DNA of 21,852 nucleotides from Flavobacteriales bacterium UBA2619 (lineage in GTDB: Bacteria; Bacteroidota; Bacteroidia; Flavobacteriales_D; Sanyastnellaceae). Under the pieces are notes generated by a model. That model did not search any database. It had not been told where the DNA came from and saw only the letters and a list, made by a program, of their open reading frames with translations. The stretch covers positions 5,059-26,910 of the forward strand of contig DDJR01000093.1 in assembly GCA_002339135.1 (NCBI GenBank). Direction: 5' to 3'. Both the position numbers and the translations under genes were made by a program. Position 1 is the stretch's first letter. The number at the start of each line of letters is the position of its first letter. This document shows, piece by piece, positions 14,079-21,615 of the stretch.

Positions 14079-14633
14079 TTATGTTTTAATTGAATTTACA
14101 TGAACAGACAAACAAAAGAGCAACATGTCATTTCGCGAAGGAAGCAACTCAGAGTCAATAGACCCATTCGATAGTTTTGCTAGCTCCAAAAGCCCCATTC
14201 CACCACCACCATGTTCACTGCGCACATCACTTGTCATTACACGCTTTTTTAATGCGCGTAACTTATCTTCTGTGACTGTATTCATCGAATTTAAAGCAGA
14301 AACCAAACCATTTGCTTGATTTGTGTCAACTAAATTAGAGGTGCTTAATGTAAAACAATCATTGGATTCTGACTTGATGAATACAAATGAGGCTACAGAT
14401 TTAGAAGAATGGTGAATTAAATTTTGAATTAATTCGACTGCAACTCTAAATATTTTTTTTGATTCCGGACGTGTAACTGTCGAGTTTGAAGATAAATATC
14501 TCTCAATCCAATTGAGAATATGAAAAGAAGTTTGATTTTTAAACATTCCCTTGTACGCCAGTATCACTGTATCACCTTGACCTACAATGTCTTGACTGTC
14601 TAATCTTGTTGAGGTTATGTTTTCTGAGGACAT
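14079..14633 (-). CDS. siaB: SiaB-family protein kinase (GHKL ATPase fold)
   Basis: A 184-residue protein preceding siaC on the same strand. It resembles the SiaB/DUF6272 family, an atypical kinase with an HATPase (GHKL) fold that phosphorylates SiaC on threonine. The N-box-like helix reads FRVAVELIQNLIHHS (residues 62-76) with Glu67 and Asn71 in the positions expected for metal and ATP handling. A glycine-rich ATP-lid box, HGGGGMGLLELAKLS, is at residues 141-155. The N-terminal segment VILAYKGMFKNQTSFHILNWIE is typical of the family. Assignment of catalytic activity is by family analogy. The gene is divergent from the methyltransferase gene with 40 bases between starts, and a -7-like TAAATTAG ends four bases before its ATG. 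Confidence 0.85.
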   Translation of the reverse strand: MSSENITSTRLDSQDIVGQGDTVILAYKGMFKNQTSFHILNWIERYLSSNSTVTRPESKKIFRVAVELIQNLIHHSSKSVASFVFIKSESNDCFTLSTSNLVDTNQANGLVSALNSMNTVTEDKLRALKKRVMTSDVRSEHGGGGMGLLELAKLSNGSIDSELLPSRNDMLLFCLSVHVNSIKT

Positions 14634-14637
14634 CTAA

Positions 14638-14645
14638 CTAATTTA
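14638..14645 (-). promoter_or_regulatory. possible -7 element of siaBC
   Basis: On the minus strand TAAATTAG (one mismatch to TAnnTTTG) ends four bases before the siaB ATG. It has no clear -33 TTTG. The predicted transcript begins at or near the ATG. Confidence 0.4.
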
Positions 14646-14658
14646 CGCGGATTATGTC

Positions 14659-14666
14659 CGAATTTG
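14659..14666 (+). promoter_or_regulatory. possible -7 element of the methyltransferase-ZIP pair
   Basis: CGAATTTG keeps the TTTG half of the -7 box but lacks the TA. It ends seven bases before ATG 14674 and is followed by CACCCCC. It lies back to back with the siaB element. Confidence 0.3.
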
Positions 14667-14673
14667 CACCCCC

Positions 14674-15426
14674 ATGAAAGGAGAAATCAACAAGGAATGG
14701 TTTGCTGCTTGGTTTGACTCACCAGCATATCATATTTTATACGGAAATAGAGATGATGATGAAGCCTTTAACCTAATAGAAAACTTAGATGGGATATTAC
14801 CCTCTGAGGTAAAGAAAGTTCTTGATGTGGGTTGTGGAGCTGGAAGACATGTCTTTGCTTGGGAAAAGCTCGGATATACTGCAAGTGGATTTGATTTGAG
14901 CCCTGAGAGTATCCAAATTGCAAAATCGAAGCCTTCAAACGCTGACTTCAGAGTCTTAGACATGAGAGACTTAAAACACCAAACCGAATGGGAGGGGGGA
15001 TTTGATCTTGTGTCCAATCTTTTCACCAGTTTCGGTTACTTTTCCAAAGAAGAGGAACATCAAGCAGTTCTTCAAGGTTTTACGAATGCGCTAAAGCCTG
15101 GAGGCAAGTTGATCTTGGATTATCTCAATGTTCCTTATTCGAAAGCCAGACTCGTACCTTCTGAAGTGGTGAAGATTCAGAATTACACATTTCACATAGA
15201 ACGAGAACTGAAGGATGGTTTCTTTCAAAAGTCAATCAGCTTTAAATCACCTGAAGGGAAAGATTTTCATTTTATAGAACAGGTAAGAGCTTGGGGTGAA
15301 AATGATTTGAAATCACTCTTATTAGATGTAAATTTACATACAGAAAAAATATATGGAGATTATAATCTTGGTGATTTTTCAGAAGATTCTCCCCGTTGTA
15401 TTCTTGTTGCTAGAAAAAATATGTGA
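14674..15426 (+). CDS. class I SAM-dependent methyltransferase
   Basis: A 250-residue Rossmann-fold methyltransferase. Motif I is VLDVGCGAGRHVFAW (about residues 49-63), motif II contains the acidic residue in GFDLSP (about 73-78), motif III region is FRVLDMRDL, and motif IV reads FDLVSNLFTSFGYF. A post-motif LKPGGKLILDYLN strand follows. The cytoplasmic enzyme would methylate a small molecule or other acceptor; the target is not visible. ATG 14674 gives the N-terminus MKGEINKEWFAAWFDSPAYH, whose WFDSPAYHILY stretch suggests a conserved N-terminal cap. The ZIP transporter gene begins eight bases after its stop, so the two are probably one operon. It is divergent from siaB. Confidence 0.87.
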   Translation: MKGEINKEWFAAWFDSPAYHILYGNRDDDEAFNLIENLDGILPSEVKKVLDVGCGAGRHVFAWEKLGYTASGFDLSPESIQIAKSKPSNADFRVLDMRDLKHQTEWEGGFDLVSNLFTSFGYFSKEEEHQAVLQGFTNALKPGGKLILDYLNVPYSKARLVPSEVVKIQNYTFHIERELKDGFFQKSISFKSPEGKDFHFIEQVRAWGENDLKSLLLDVNLHTEKIYGDYNLGDFSEDSPRCILVARKNM

Positions 15427-15433
15427 TTTATAG

Positions 15434-16231
15434 ATGATATTATCAGGAGTAGCCTTATTAATTGTTGCCTTAATTGGTGGATTGGCTTTGGAGATCTTAG
15501 GTGATCGCGCAATGAAAAATCTATCCATCATCCTTGCGTTTGGTGGTGCATTTATTATGGGGCTCATTTTTCTTCACCTTGTTCCAGAAGCGTTTTCGTT
15601 CAGTTCGATCGCCGGTACATTTGTGTTAATTGGCTTTGTCTTACAAATTTTACTCGAATACCTTTCAAAAGGCCTAGAACATGGCCACGTTCATTTAAAC
15701 GCTTCAACGGATCACAAAAATTATGCTGCCATGCCTTGGGCTGCTATATTTAGCTTGTGTATCCATGCCTTTTTAGAATCAATGCCACTAGCTGAAGGAG
15801 CTACTACTGTTGAAGCTGCTCACCAGGTTAGATCGATGGGCCATATGCACGTTCACATTCACGCAGACACTGCAATTGGCTCTGCCTTGTTTTTGGGGTT
15901 GGCAATTCACAAACTACCCGTTGCATTGGTCCTCATGGGATTGATTAAATCAACAGGTGCCTCTAGATTCGCAAGGTGGAGTTTGCTCGCACTTTTCGGC
16001 ATCATGCCTGGCTTGGGAATGTACCTTTATGACACCATTATTCATTCCGGTGTTTCGATCCCTGGAGGTGTAAGTACATTTATGTCCGCGACTCACGGAT
16101 TGGTTATCGGAATACTTTTACACGTATCAACCACAGTGATATTTGAAAGTGGAGAGGGGCATGCTTTTCATTACAAAAAATTGATTGCAACTTTGTTGGG
16201 GCTTGGAATTGCATATCTAACTCTAGGTTAA
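15434..16231 (+). CDS. ZIP-family metal transporter
   Basis: A 265-residue inner-membrane protein, mostly hydrophobic with about eight helices, of the ZIP (Zrt/Irt-like) divalent metal uptake family. The helix-III/IV region has HLVPEAF (about residue 48-54) and IHAFLESMPLAEG (about 112-124), the latter matching the HNxxEG metal-site helix. The next metal helix reads AIHKLPVALVLMGLI (about 156-170), where HKLP replaces the usual HExPEG. Histidine-rich loops lie at HGHVH and at HMHVHIHAD (about 136-144), as expected for zinc handling. The C-terminal part shows LVIGILLHVSTTVIFESGEGH. It starts eight bases after the methyltransferase. The metal is inferred to be zinc or a similar divalent ion. 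Confidence 0.85.
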   Translation: MILSGVALLIVALIGGLALEILGDRAMKNLSIILAFGGAFIMGLIFLHLVPEAFSFSSIAGTFVLIGFVLQILLEYLSKGLEHGHVHLNASTDHKNYAAMPWAAIFSLCIHAFLESMPLAEGATTVEAAHQVRSMGHMHVHIHADTAIGSALFLGLAIHKLPVALVLMGLIKSTGASRFARWSLLALFGIMPGLGMYLYDTIIHSGVSIPGGVSTFMSATHGLVIGILLHVSTTVIFESGEGHAFHYKKLIATLLGLGIAYLTLG

Positions 16232-16321
16232 CAATCAACATCAATCATCGTAACCTTTTACTTCTTGAACACGTATAGGTGAATATGAGAAATTACAGCA
16301 TATTTATTTCAGAGTATAAAA

Positions 16322-16344
16322 TTGAGACAATCGCATTGTCTCAA
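16322..16344 (-). terminator. hairpin between ZIP and HMG-CoA lyase genes
   Basis: TTGAGACAAT (16322-16331) pairs with ATTGTCTCAA (16335-16344), a perfect ten-base stem with a CGC loop. Read on the minus strand the stem is followed by TTTTATA, so it is best explained as the terminator of the HMG-CoA lyase-family gene, about 43 bases past its stop. On the plus strand it lacks a T run. Confidence 0.65.
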
Positions 16345-16365
16345 AGCGCATATAGCATCGATGTA

Positions 16366-16382
16366 TTTAAGCACTGCTTAAA
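16366..16382. repeat. perfect inverted repeat between convergent genes
   Basis: TTTAAGCA (16366-16373) and TGCTTAAA (16375-16382) are an eight-base inverted repeat around a single C. It lies between the hairpin at 16322-16344 and the HMG-CoA lyase stop. It may help stop transcription from the ZIP gene on the plus strand or be incidental. Confidence 0.4.
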
Positions 16383-16387
16383 TTAAA

Positions 16388-17260
16388 TCACGATTCAAAT
16401 ATTGAAGCAGCTAAACTTTGTGATTGACTCCAAGCCCTCTCGTCTTTGACACTCCAAAGCCCTTTTGAAGTAAACAACTCCACCATTTTTTCAGTCGGAG
16501 CATTTCCAACAAGGTCATCCTGAGCCATAGGACAACCTCCTATACCACGTATTGCTCCATCAAATCTTCGGCAGCCACCAGCAAGTGCAGCTTCGATTTT
16601 TTTCAAACCTGCTGTTGCATGAAGATGCAAATGAGCTCCAAATTCCACTTCTGGCAATTCTGAGATAACTCCTTGAAAAGCCTTCTTCACTGTTGCTTCG
16701 TTCGCTGTTCCAACTGTATCACTTAAAGCGATTACTCCTACACCCAGGTCTTGGTAAAGTTTCGTGGAAAATTCCGCCAACATATCTTCATGCCACACAT
16801 CACCATAGGGATTTCCAAACCCCATACTTAGATATACTACAAGTCTTTTGTCATTGTTTTGACAAACTGACTGTATGCTTTCTATCCTCTCAAAAGCTTC
16901 AGTGATACTTGCGCCTGTGTTTCTTTGCTGAAAGGACTCAGACAATGACAATGGAAATCCAAGGTCGTTAACGCTGTTAAATACGCTGGCTTGACTTGCT
17001 CCTCGTTCATTTGCAACGATGACAAGAGCCCTAGTTCCTGATTTAGGCAAAACTGATTCATCTTCTAAAACAGCAAGGACTTTGTCAGTATTTGCCATAG
17101 AAGGAACAGCTCTAGGTGACACAAAGGATCCCAAGTCTAATGTATCGAACCCTACGTCTAACAGTGAACGGTAATATGTAATCTTGTCTGCTGTTGAGAT
17201 TTTGTGAGGCCAACCTTGCAAGGCATCCCTCGGGCATTCAACCAAATGAATTCTATCCAT
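16388..17260 (-). CDS. hydroxymethylglutaryl-CoA lyase family protein
   Basis: A 290-residue TIM-barrel protein of the HMGL-like (DRE-TIM) family. The true enzyme cleaves HMG-CoA to acetyl-CoA and acetoacetate in leucine breakdown. The N-terminal active-site loop is ECPRDALQG (Arg and Asp kept), against the classic VGPRDGLQ. GSFVSPRAVPSMANTDKVL follows. The metal motif is HLHLHATAG, and the flexible-loop Cys is C243 in GIGGCPMAQDDLVGNAPTE. These fit HMG-CoA lyase, although the pair of substitutions in the first loop could mark a related aldolase. ATG 17260 is chosen because a -7-like element ends four bases upstream; the frame is open to 17368 but that extension is hydrophobic and AT-rich and would start inside the neighbour's start region. 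It is divergent from the 84-residue gene. Confidence 0.85.
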   Translation of the reverse strand: MDRIHLVECPRDALQGWPHKISTADKITYYRSLLDVGFDTLDLGSFVSPRAVPSMANTDKVLAVLEDESVLPKSGTRALVIVANERGASQASVFNSVNDLGFPLSLSESFQQRNTGASITEAFERIESIQSVCQNNDKRLVVYLSMGFGNPYGDVWHEDMLAEFSTKLYQDLGVGVIALSDTVGTANEATVKKAFQGVISELPEVEFGAHLHLHATAGLKKIEAALAGGCRRFDGAIRGIGGCPMAQDDLVGNAPTEKMVELFTSKGLWSVKDERAWSQSQSLAASIFES

Positions 17261-17264
17261 GAGA

Positions 17265-17272
17265 CGAAGGTA
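17265..17272 (-). promoter_or_regulatory. -7-like element of the HMG-CoA lyase gene
   Basis: TACCTTCG on the minus strand (one mismatch to TAnnTTTG) ends exactly four bases before ATG 17260. No -33 TTTG is clear. The spacing predicts a leaderless transcript and supports the chosen start. Confidence 0.5.
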
Positions 17273-17357
17273 GAAAAGAAGATGTATTTTAATTCGTAAA
17301 AATGAAACCTTAATATTGACAGTTGCGTAAAGAGAGTATCTAACAAAAGATTCAACC

Positions 17358-17612
17358 ATGGAACTCAATTTATTTAACCGCCTTCCTCTTAATGAGAAAA
17401 CCAGCTATATGTGGGATAAAGGAGTTTGTCATGCTTCACGAATCGTTGAGGATAGATACATTTTATGTATCTATGAATTGGACGGGTTTTTTGTGGAAGC
17501 AATTTATTCTAGCAGAAATAAAAGAGTCAATGCTATTGTTCCAATAGTATCTATTCCTGAGTGGGAAGGATATGTTGACCAGGTGCTTACCAACTTACTT
17601 AAACTTAACTAA
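17358..17612 (+). CDS. 84-residue protein of unknown function
   Basis: I do not assign a family. The sequence MELNLFNRLPLNEKTSYMWD starts with a helical segment, followed by beta-rich stretches (YILCIYELDGFFVEAIYSSRNKRV), then a helical C-terminus (EGYVDQVLTNLLKLN). It has no signal peptide or membrane segment and looks like a compact cytoplasmic alpha/beta domain, of the kind of small protein often conserved in Flavobacteriales. The gene stands alone on the plus strand, divergent from the HMG-CoA lyase gene; its last 18 bases overlap the end of comEC on the other strand. ATG 17358 is the only reasonable start. The composition is balanced and protein-like, so I consider it a real gene. Confidence 0.7.
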   Translation: MELNLFNRLPLNEKTSYMWDKGVCHASRIVEDRYILCIYELDGFFVEAIYSSRNKRVNAIVPIVSIPEWEGYVDQVLTNLLKLN

Positions 17613-19040
17613 AAAGTTGAACACAACATAACAGAGTGCTGCCCCTGAAACACACCGAGACAACAACAAAGGAATCGTATCCTTAAACAGCCAAGCGACT
17701 CCTGAAAGTGATGCAGCAACAAAGTTGTCTGGGGATACAACCGTCATCTCTAAATGAGTCATACTCTCTAATCTTTCAAGACCCTCAATTGATTTGCTCG
17801 CTACAAATCCTCCCAATCTCAACATGCCATTTCCAACTTCAGTATGGATACATAACGCCATGCTTCCAAGTCCAATCAACGCTCCGACGACACTTACAAG
17901 AAGACTTGCAATCACATTTAAGGGTAAAAAAAAGATCGGAAGGGTTTGAAAGACACATGCTAACCAGGCTAGGGTAGATAGTTGAGCAGCAATTGGGATT
18001 CGAATTAACAACCATTTGGGCTTAGAAACAACTGTTAAAATCCCTGCAGTGGCAGCAAAACTTAATTGAGTGCCCAATTGCTGTGGGGAGTATGGATCGA
18101 TCCACGCCACAATCCAAGCTGCAACACAGAGAGCTTGCCATGGATGTACAGACTGACTTGCCAATTTTCCCACAACAGATACAGTCACCATAATACCCGA
18201 ACGTATTGCAGACCATGGGCTCCCACACGCTAGTATAAATGACCAAATCACAACCAAACCAAACCCAGACATGAATTTTAATTCACGTCTTCTGCTTCTT
18301 ATAAATAGCAAAGGAACAAATCCAATTAACCCGACATGATAACCACTTACAGCAAGTAGGTGAGATAGACCAGCCTTTGAAAACAAACTCTTTACCTTGG
18401 TGCTTAACAAGCTTTTGTCACCTGTAGACAAACCCATCATAAAACCCAAGGCATGCTTATCAACACCTGCAATTTCAAGACGGTTTTTCATCTTCAATCT
18501 GTAGGATGTTGAAATTGGGAATGCACTGTCAGTCAAAATTGAATGAAGAGGTATAAATACACCATTGCATCCAAGGCTTTCATAATATCTCTTCACATTA
18601 AACGTCCCAACTTGTGCTTCTTTATAAGGATACCATCTACCTATTGCAACGCTATTGGCGGAAGGGAAAGGCAATGAATTCGGCCAAACAAGTCCGACTT
18701 TACCTAAGTCATTCGTTCTTGCATAACTGTAAATATTTCTCCCATGTTGAATGGGTTGTGGTTTACAGCTTTTTAAAGATAAAACAACCAAATCACCCTC
18801 TTGAGTTGTCACCCTCTCTAGGTAATTACTTGCTCTAACAAAACCCAATCCTGAGCAAACAAGAAACAACAAAAACCGATTTAAAGTAAAATGCAGAGAC
18901 CATTTAAAGCCGATCCAACAACCTGCTATTGTCCAAACAATTAGAATAAAATGACCAACTGAAAGTGCACACAAACCCAAACACGTGCCCAGCCAAAAGG
19001 CAATAACATATGGCAATAGGGGGGCGTGTGTTTTCATCAT
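17595..19040 (-). CDS. ComEC/Rec2-type DNA uptake membrane protein
   Basis: A 481-residue inner-membrane protein. The first 65 residues hold membrane helices, and a soluble N-terminal region (DUF4131-type, about 66-180) follows. The Competence domain begins near residue 193 with ALGFMMGLSTGDKSLLSTKVKSLFSKAGLSHLLAVSGYHVGLIG, the family signature, and continues with many hydrophobic helices to the C-terminus. ComEC proteins form the channel that carries single-stranded DNA into the cytoplasm during natural transformation. Canonical ComEC has a C-terminal metallo-beta-lactamase domain; none is visible here, since the chain ends soon after the last helices. The start MMKTHAPLLPYV at 19040 fits. 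The gene lies 91 bases after the glycosyltransferase on the same strand and converges with the 84-residue gene, overlapping by 18 bases. Confidence 0.85.
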   Translation of the reverse strand: MMKTHAPLLPYVIAFWLGTCLGLCALSVGHFILIVWTIAGCWIGFKWSLHFTLNRFLLFLVCSGLGFVRASNYLERVTTQEGDLVVLSLKSCKPQPIQHGRNIYSYARTNDLGKVGLVWPNSLPFPSANSVAIGRWYPYKEAQVGTFNVKRYYESLGCNGVFIPLHSILTDSAFPISTSYRLKMKNRLEIAGVDKHALGFMMGLSTGDKSLLSTKVKSLFSKAGLSHLLAVSGYHVGLIGFVPLLFIRSRRRELKFMSGFGLVVIWSFILACGSPWSAIRSGIMVTVSVVGKLASQSVHPWQALCVAAWIVAWIDPYSPQQLGTQLSFAATAGILTVVSKPKWLLIRIPIAAQLSTLAWLACVFQTLPIFFLPLNVIASLLVSVVGALIGLGSMALCIHTEVGNGMLRLGGFVASKSIEGLERLESMTHLEMTVVSPDNFVAASLSGVAWLFKDTIPLLLSRCVSGAALCYVVFNFLVKFK

Positions 19041-19131
19041 GAAAGCACAAAAAAAGCACTTTCATTTTGTTTTTTGCTGCTAGAACTCACCCACATGCTT
19101 CACAAATTCACATCTGTAAATCACGTTGCCC

Positions 19132-20163
19132 TTATTTGAAGTCAGACCTGGAAAGTTCATTCATGTTATGAATCCCTTTGAAGAAATATTGAATCAGAAT
19201 ACTTTTAGAATACATTCCGACCAAATTCGCTTTAAACATTTTTCGATGCGTTTTCTCCAAGTTGCGCTTCTTCAAAGTAGAAGGAAGCGTAAAGAAGAAG
19301 CTGAAATGAGCTTGAGCAACCGCGAAGAAGAAAGAAACCTCACCACGAAATAAAAACCTAAATGCAGCCACACCATCAAGAATTAGACGTCGATAAATGC
19401 ACAAAGGCACGCACCCGTCTTTGTTCTTTAACAAAATGATCAAGTTGTTTCGAAAATTTAAAAAGACTTTAAAAGGGCTAGATGAAGCGAGCGTGCCCCC
19501 ACCCAAATGTCGGACTGATGCGCCACCACAGACACCCACTTTGTAACCACGGTTTTTAAGTCTCCAGCACAAGTCAATCTCCTCCATGTGGGCAAATAAA
19601 TCAGCATCTAAGCCTCCAACTTCATTCCAAATTTCAGAATCGATAAACAGTGCGGCACCTGAAGCCCAAAAAACCTCTCGATCTGTTCGGTATTTGTTGT
19701 CCGCTTTTTCAAACGAATTAAACACTCTGCCGGCACAAAACACAAAACCATCTTTGTCAATAAATCCACCTGCTGCGCCAGCATAGTCATACCAATCTGG
19801 ATTTTTATCATCCAAGATAAGTGGTGCAGATACCTTCCAATCATTCTCAGACATGCACTTGTTAACTGTGGTAACCCAGCCCTTATCGACTCTGACATCT
19901 GAGTTGAGTAAAACGAATCTGTCTGAAACAATTTTTTTTAAGCCGCGATTATATCCTCCTGCAAAGCCATAGTTTTGATCCAATGCTATGACCTCAATCT
20001 CATTAAAATTCTCAGACAACCAGGCAACTGAATTGTCTTCTGAGCCATTATCTATAACATAAACCTTGTAAGAGTCTGAAACAGCAGATTCAACAACAGA
20101 GGGCAGATAGGTGTTGAGATGAGCAACTCCATTCCAATTTAATATTACGACTGATGTTGTCAT
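19132..20163 (-). CDS. family 2 glycosyltransferase
   Basis: A 343-residue GT-A fold enzyme. It begins VVILNWNG, then VIDNGSEDNS (residues 37-46), NYGFAGGYNRG (64-74) and NSD (87-89, the DxD-like nucleotide-sugar/metal site). HMEEIDLCWRLKNRGYKVG lies in the acceptor region. These match the rhamnosyltransferase-like branch of GT2 that builds cell-surface polysaccharides. The C-terminal 100 residues contain hydrophobic stretches (LFRGEVSFFFAVAQAHFSFFF) that may sit at the membrane. Its ATG overlaps the stop of the GWxTD gene by an ATGA sequence (20160-20163), so the two are translationally coupled. Donor and acceptor sugars are unknown. Confidence 0.88.
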   Translation of the reverse strand: MTTSVVILNWNGVAHLNTYLPSVVESAVSDSYKVYVIDNGSEDNSVAWLSENFNEIEVIALDQNYGFAGGYNRGLKKIVSDRFVLLNSDVRVDKGWVTTVNKCMSENDWKVSAPLILDDKNPDWYDYAGAAGGFIDKDGFVFCAGRVFNSFEKADNKYRTDREVFWASGAALFIDSEIWNEVGGLDADLFAHMEEIDLCWRLKNRGYKVGVCGGASVRHLGGGTLASSSPFKVFLNFRNNLIILLKNKDGCVPLCIYRRLILDGVAAFRFLFRGEVSFFFAVAQAHFSFFFTLPSTLKKRNLEKTHRKMFKANLVGMYSKSILIQYFFKGIHNMNELSRSDFK

Positions 20164-21611
20164 CTGGGGCTATAAAACAATTCTTCGGGTTCTTCTCGAG
20201 AATGAGTGTCTCGAGGATTCAAGCGGTTAATTTGTGACTCTGAAACCCTCAACCTGTTTTCACGAGATTTTAAGACATTGATCCAATCGTCATTCCTAAT
20301 TTCTCCGCGAATGTCAGAGTGAAGTATTTCTAGGCATTCACTGACAACGTGAGGTGCATAAAAAAGAAAACGGCGGTTGGAAAGTCCTAACGTGTGATGA
20401 TAATGCCAGATTTCATATGGGTAATAGTCTGTGCCATTAAGACGTGAGACAATGGTGTTGGGCCTTCCATATTTAAGATAAACATAACCCTGGTCTGTAT
20501 CTGCTCCATGATCGCTTCTACATCCTCCAAATATACTGTCGACAACCATGACCTCATATGAAAATTTCTCCCAAGCTATTTGTGGATTTTCAGGGTTTCT
20601 TTTCACCCAAAACTGCTCTAAAAACCCCTTCATCATATCAATGTCATCGGTGTCTTTAAGTATTTTTAAAATGGTATTCTGTTGTGAAGGTGAACCTAGA
20701 GGGAGGTGGTCTTCTAGATGTCTATATAACTTGTTAATGTCCGTCCAATTTTCAGCAAAAGGCAGTAAAGTACCATCTGAGAGTGGAATAGAGTTGTCAG
20801 GAGTCCAACGTGAAACAGGATAATTGAGACGGGTAATTTCATTGCCATCTTTCGTCTTCAGTAGTACCGTTAAAAACCCTCCATGAATAGGAGGCACAGC
20901 TTGATCAACAGGCAGTGTTTCAAAAACAGGAATCACAGACGCTGCTTTCAGGCGAAGATGTCTTGTATGGTTAGGGGATAGCCGACCATCGGCACCTGTA
21001 AATCCGAAAGACATTAAAAACAAAGAGTCAGTACCTACAACTTGTTCAATGTTGTAAAGTTCAACATAGAACCTTGCCAGATAAGCTGTAGGAGCAATTC
21101 TTGTGTCTACGAGAGGAACCAGATTCATTCCGGATCGTGAAATATCACTTAATTCACCCGGTGTCACTTTTGAGTATGCTTCAACAAGCATAATGTCAGA
21201 AATTTCAGGGCGATCACCAAAGCTAATTGCAACTTCATCAACAATGGTTTCACCATCTATTTCAGTCGTGATTAAGTAATTTCCGTGTGTCAATTTAATT
21301 CTCTCAAGATGGAAATGGGATCCCGTATGTGCCATTAAGGAATCACTTGTAGATGGGCCTTCTAAATTTACTTTTCTAACAACTGAAATATCACCAGCTT
21401 TTTCAGCAGCAATTACGATTTCAATATGAGAAAACCAGACAGAGTCAATCAATTCCATTTCCATTCTGTCTGAATCAATCTCAACACATACATCAACGTA
21501 AGCTGAACCGTCGGAGAGCTTGTACTTGAGAATGTTAGTTGTCAAAGATGTTTGAGAAAATACATTCTGACATACAAGACCCACAATGAATAAAAGAATG
21601 ATTTTTCTCAT
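20160..21611 (-). CDS. GWxTD domain-containing exported protein
   Basis: A 483-residue protein. The start MRKIILLFIVGLVCQNVFSQ (ATG 21611) is a signal peptide with a cleavage site near Ser19-Gln20; the extra codons upstream to 21650 are rejected because a promoter element lies there. The mature protein opens with a long beta-rich region (about 25-290). The GWxTD domain follows near residue 330-440: FWVKRNPENPQ, then DHGADTDQGYVYLKYGRPNTI, WHYHHTLGLSNRRFLFYA. The defining tetrapeptide is degenerate: GGCRSDHG stands where GWxTDRG is usual. The family is found in Bacteroidota and related phyla and has no settled biochemical role. Coupling to a glycosyltransferase suggests an envelope role, which is inference. 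Confidence 0.83.
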   Translation of the reverse strand: MRKIILLFIVGLVCQNVFSQTSLTTNILKYKLSDGSAYVDVCVEIDSDRMEMELIDSVWFSHIEIVIAAEKAGDISVVRKVNLEGPSTSDSLMAHTGSHFHLERIKLTHGNYLITTEIDGETIVDEVAISFGDRPEISDIMLVEAYSKVTPGELSDISRSGMNLVPLVDTRIAPTAYLARFYVELYNIEQVVGTDSLFLMSFGFTGADGRLSPNHTRHLRLKAASVIPVFETLPVDQAVPPIHGGFLTVLLKTKDGNEITRLNYPVSRWTPDNSIPLSDGTLLPFAENWTDINKLYRHLEDHLPLGSPSQQNTILKILKDTDDIDMMKGFLEQFWVKRNPENPQIAWEKFSYEVMVVDSIFGGCRSDHGADTDQGYVYLKYGRPNTIVSRLNGTDYYPYEIWHYHHTLGLSNRRFLFYAPHVVSECLEILHSDIRGEIRNDDWINVLKSRENRLRVSESQINRLNPRDTHSREEPEELFYSPR

Positions 21612-21615
21612 GTCA

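Noticed and set aside
17314..17345. TTGACA-like -35 with TATCTA -10 upstream of the 84-residue gene
   Set aside because: This is the E. coli-type pattern; Bacteroidota sigma factors use TTTG/TAnnTTTG, and the spacer is only 15 bases.
19041..19131. A-rich stem with GTGCTTT direct repeat between glycosyltransferase and comEC, as terminator or comEC promoter
   Set aside because: Stem needs a bulge and a long loop, and the TTTTTTTG box lacks the TA; evidence is too weak to list.
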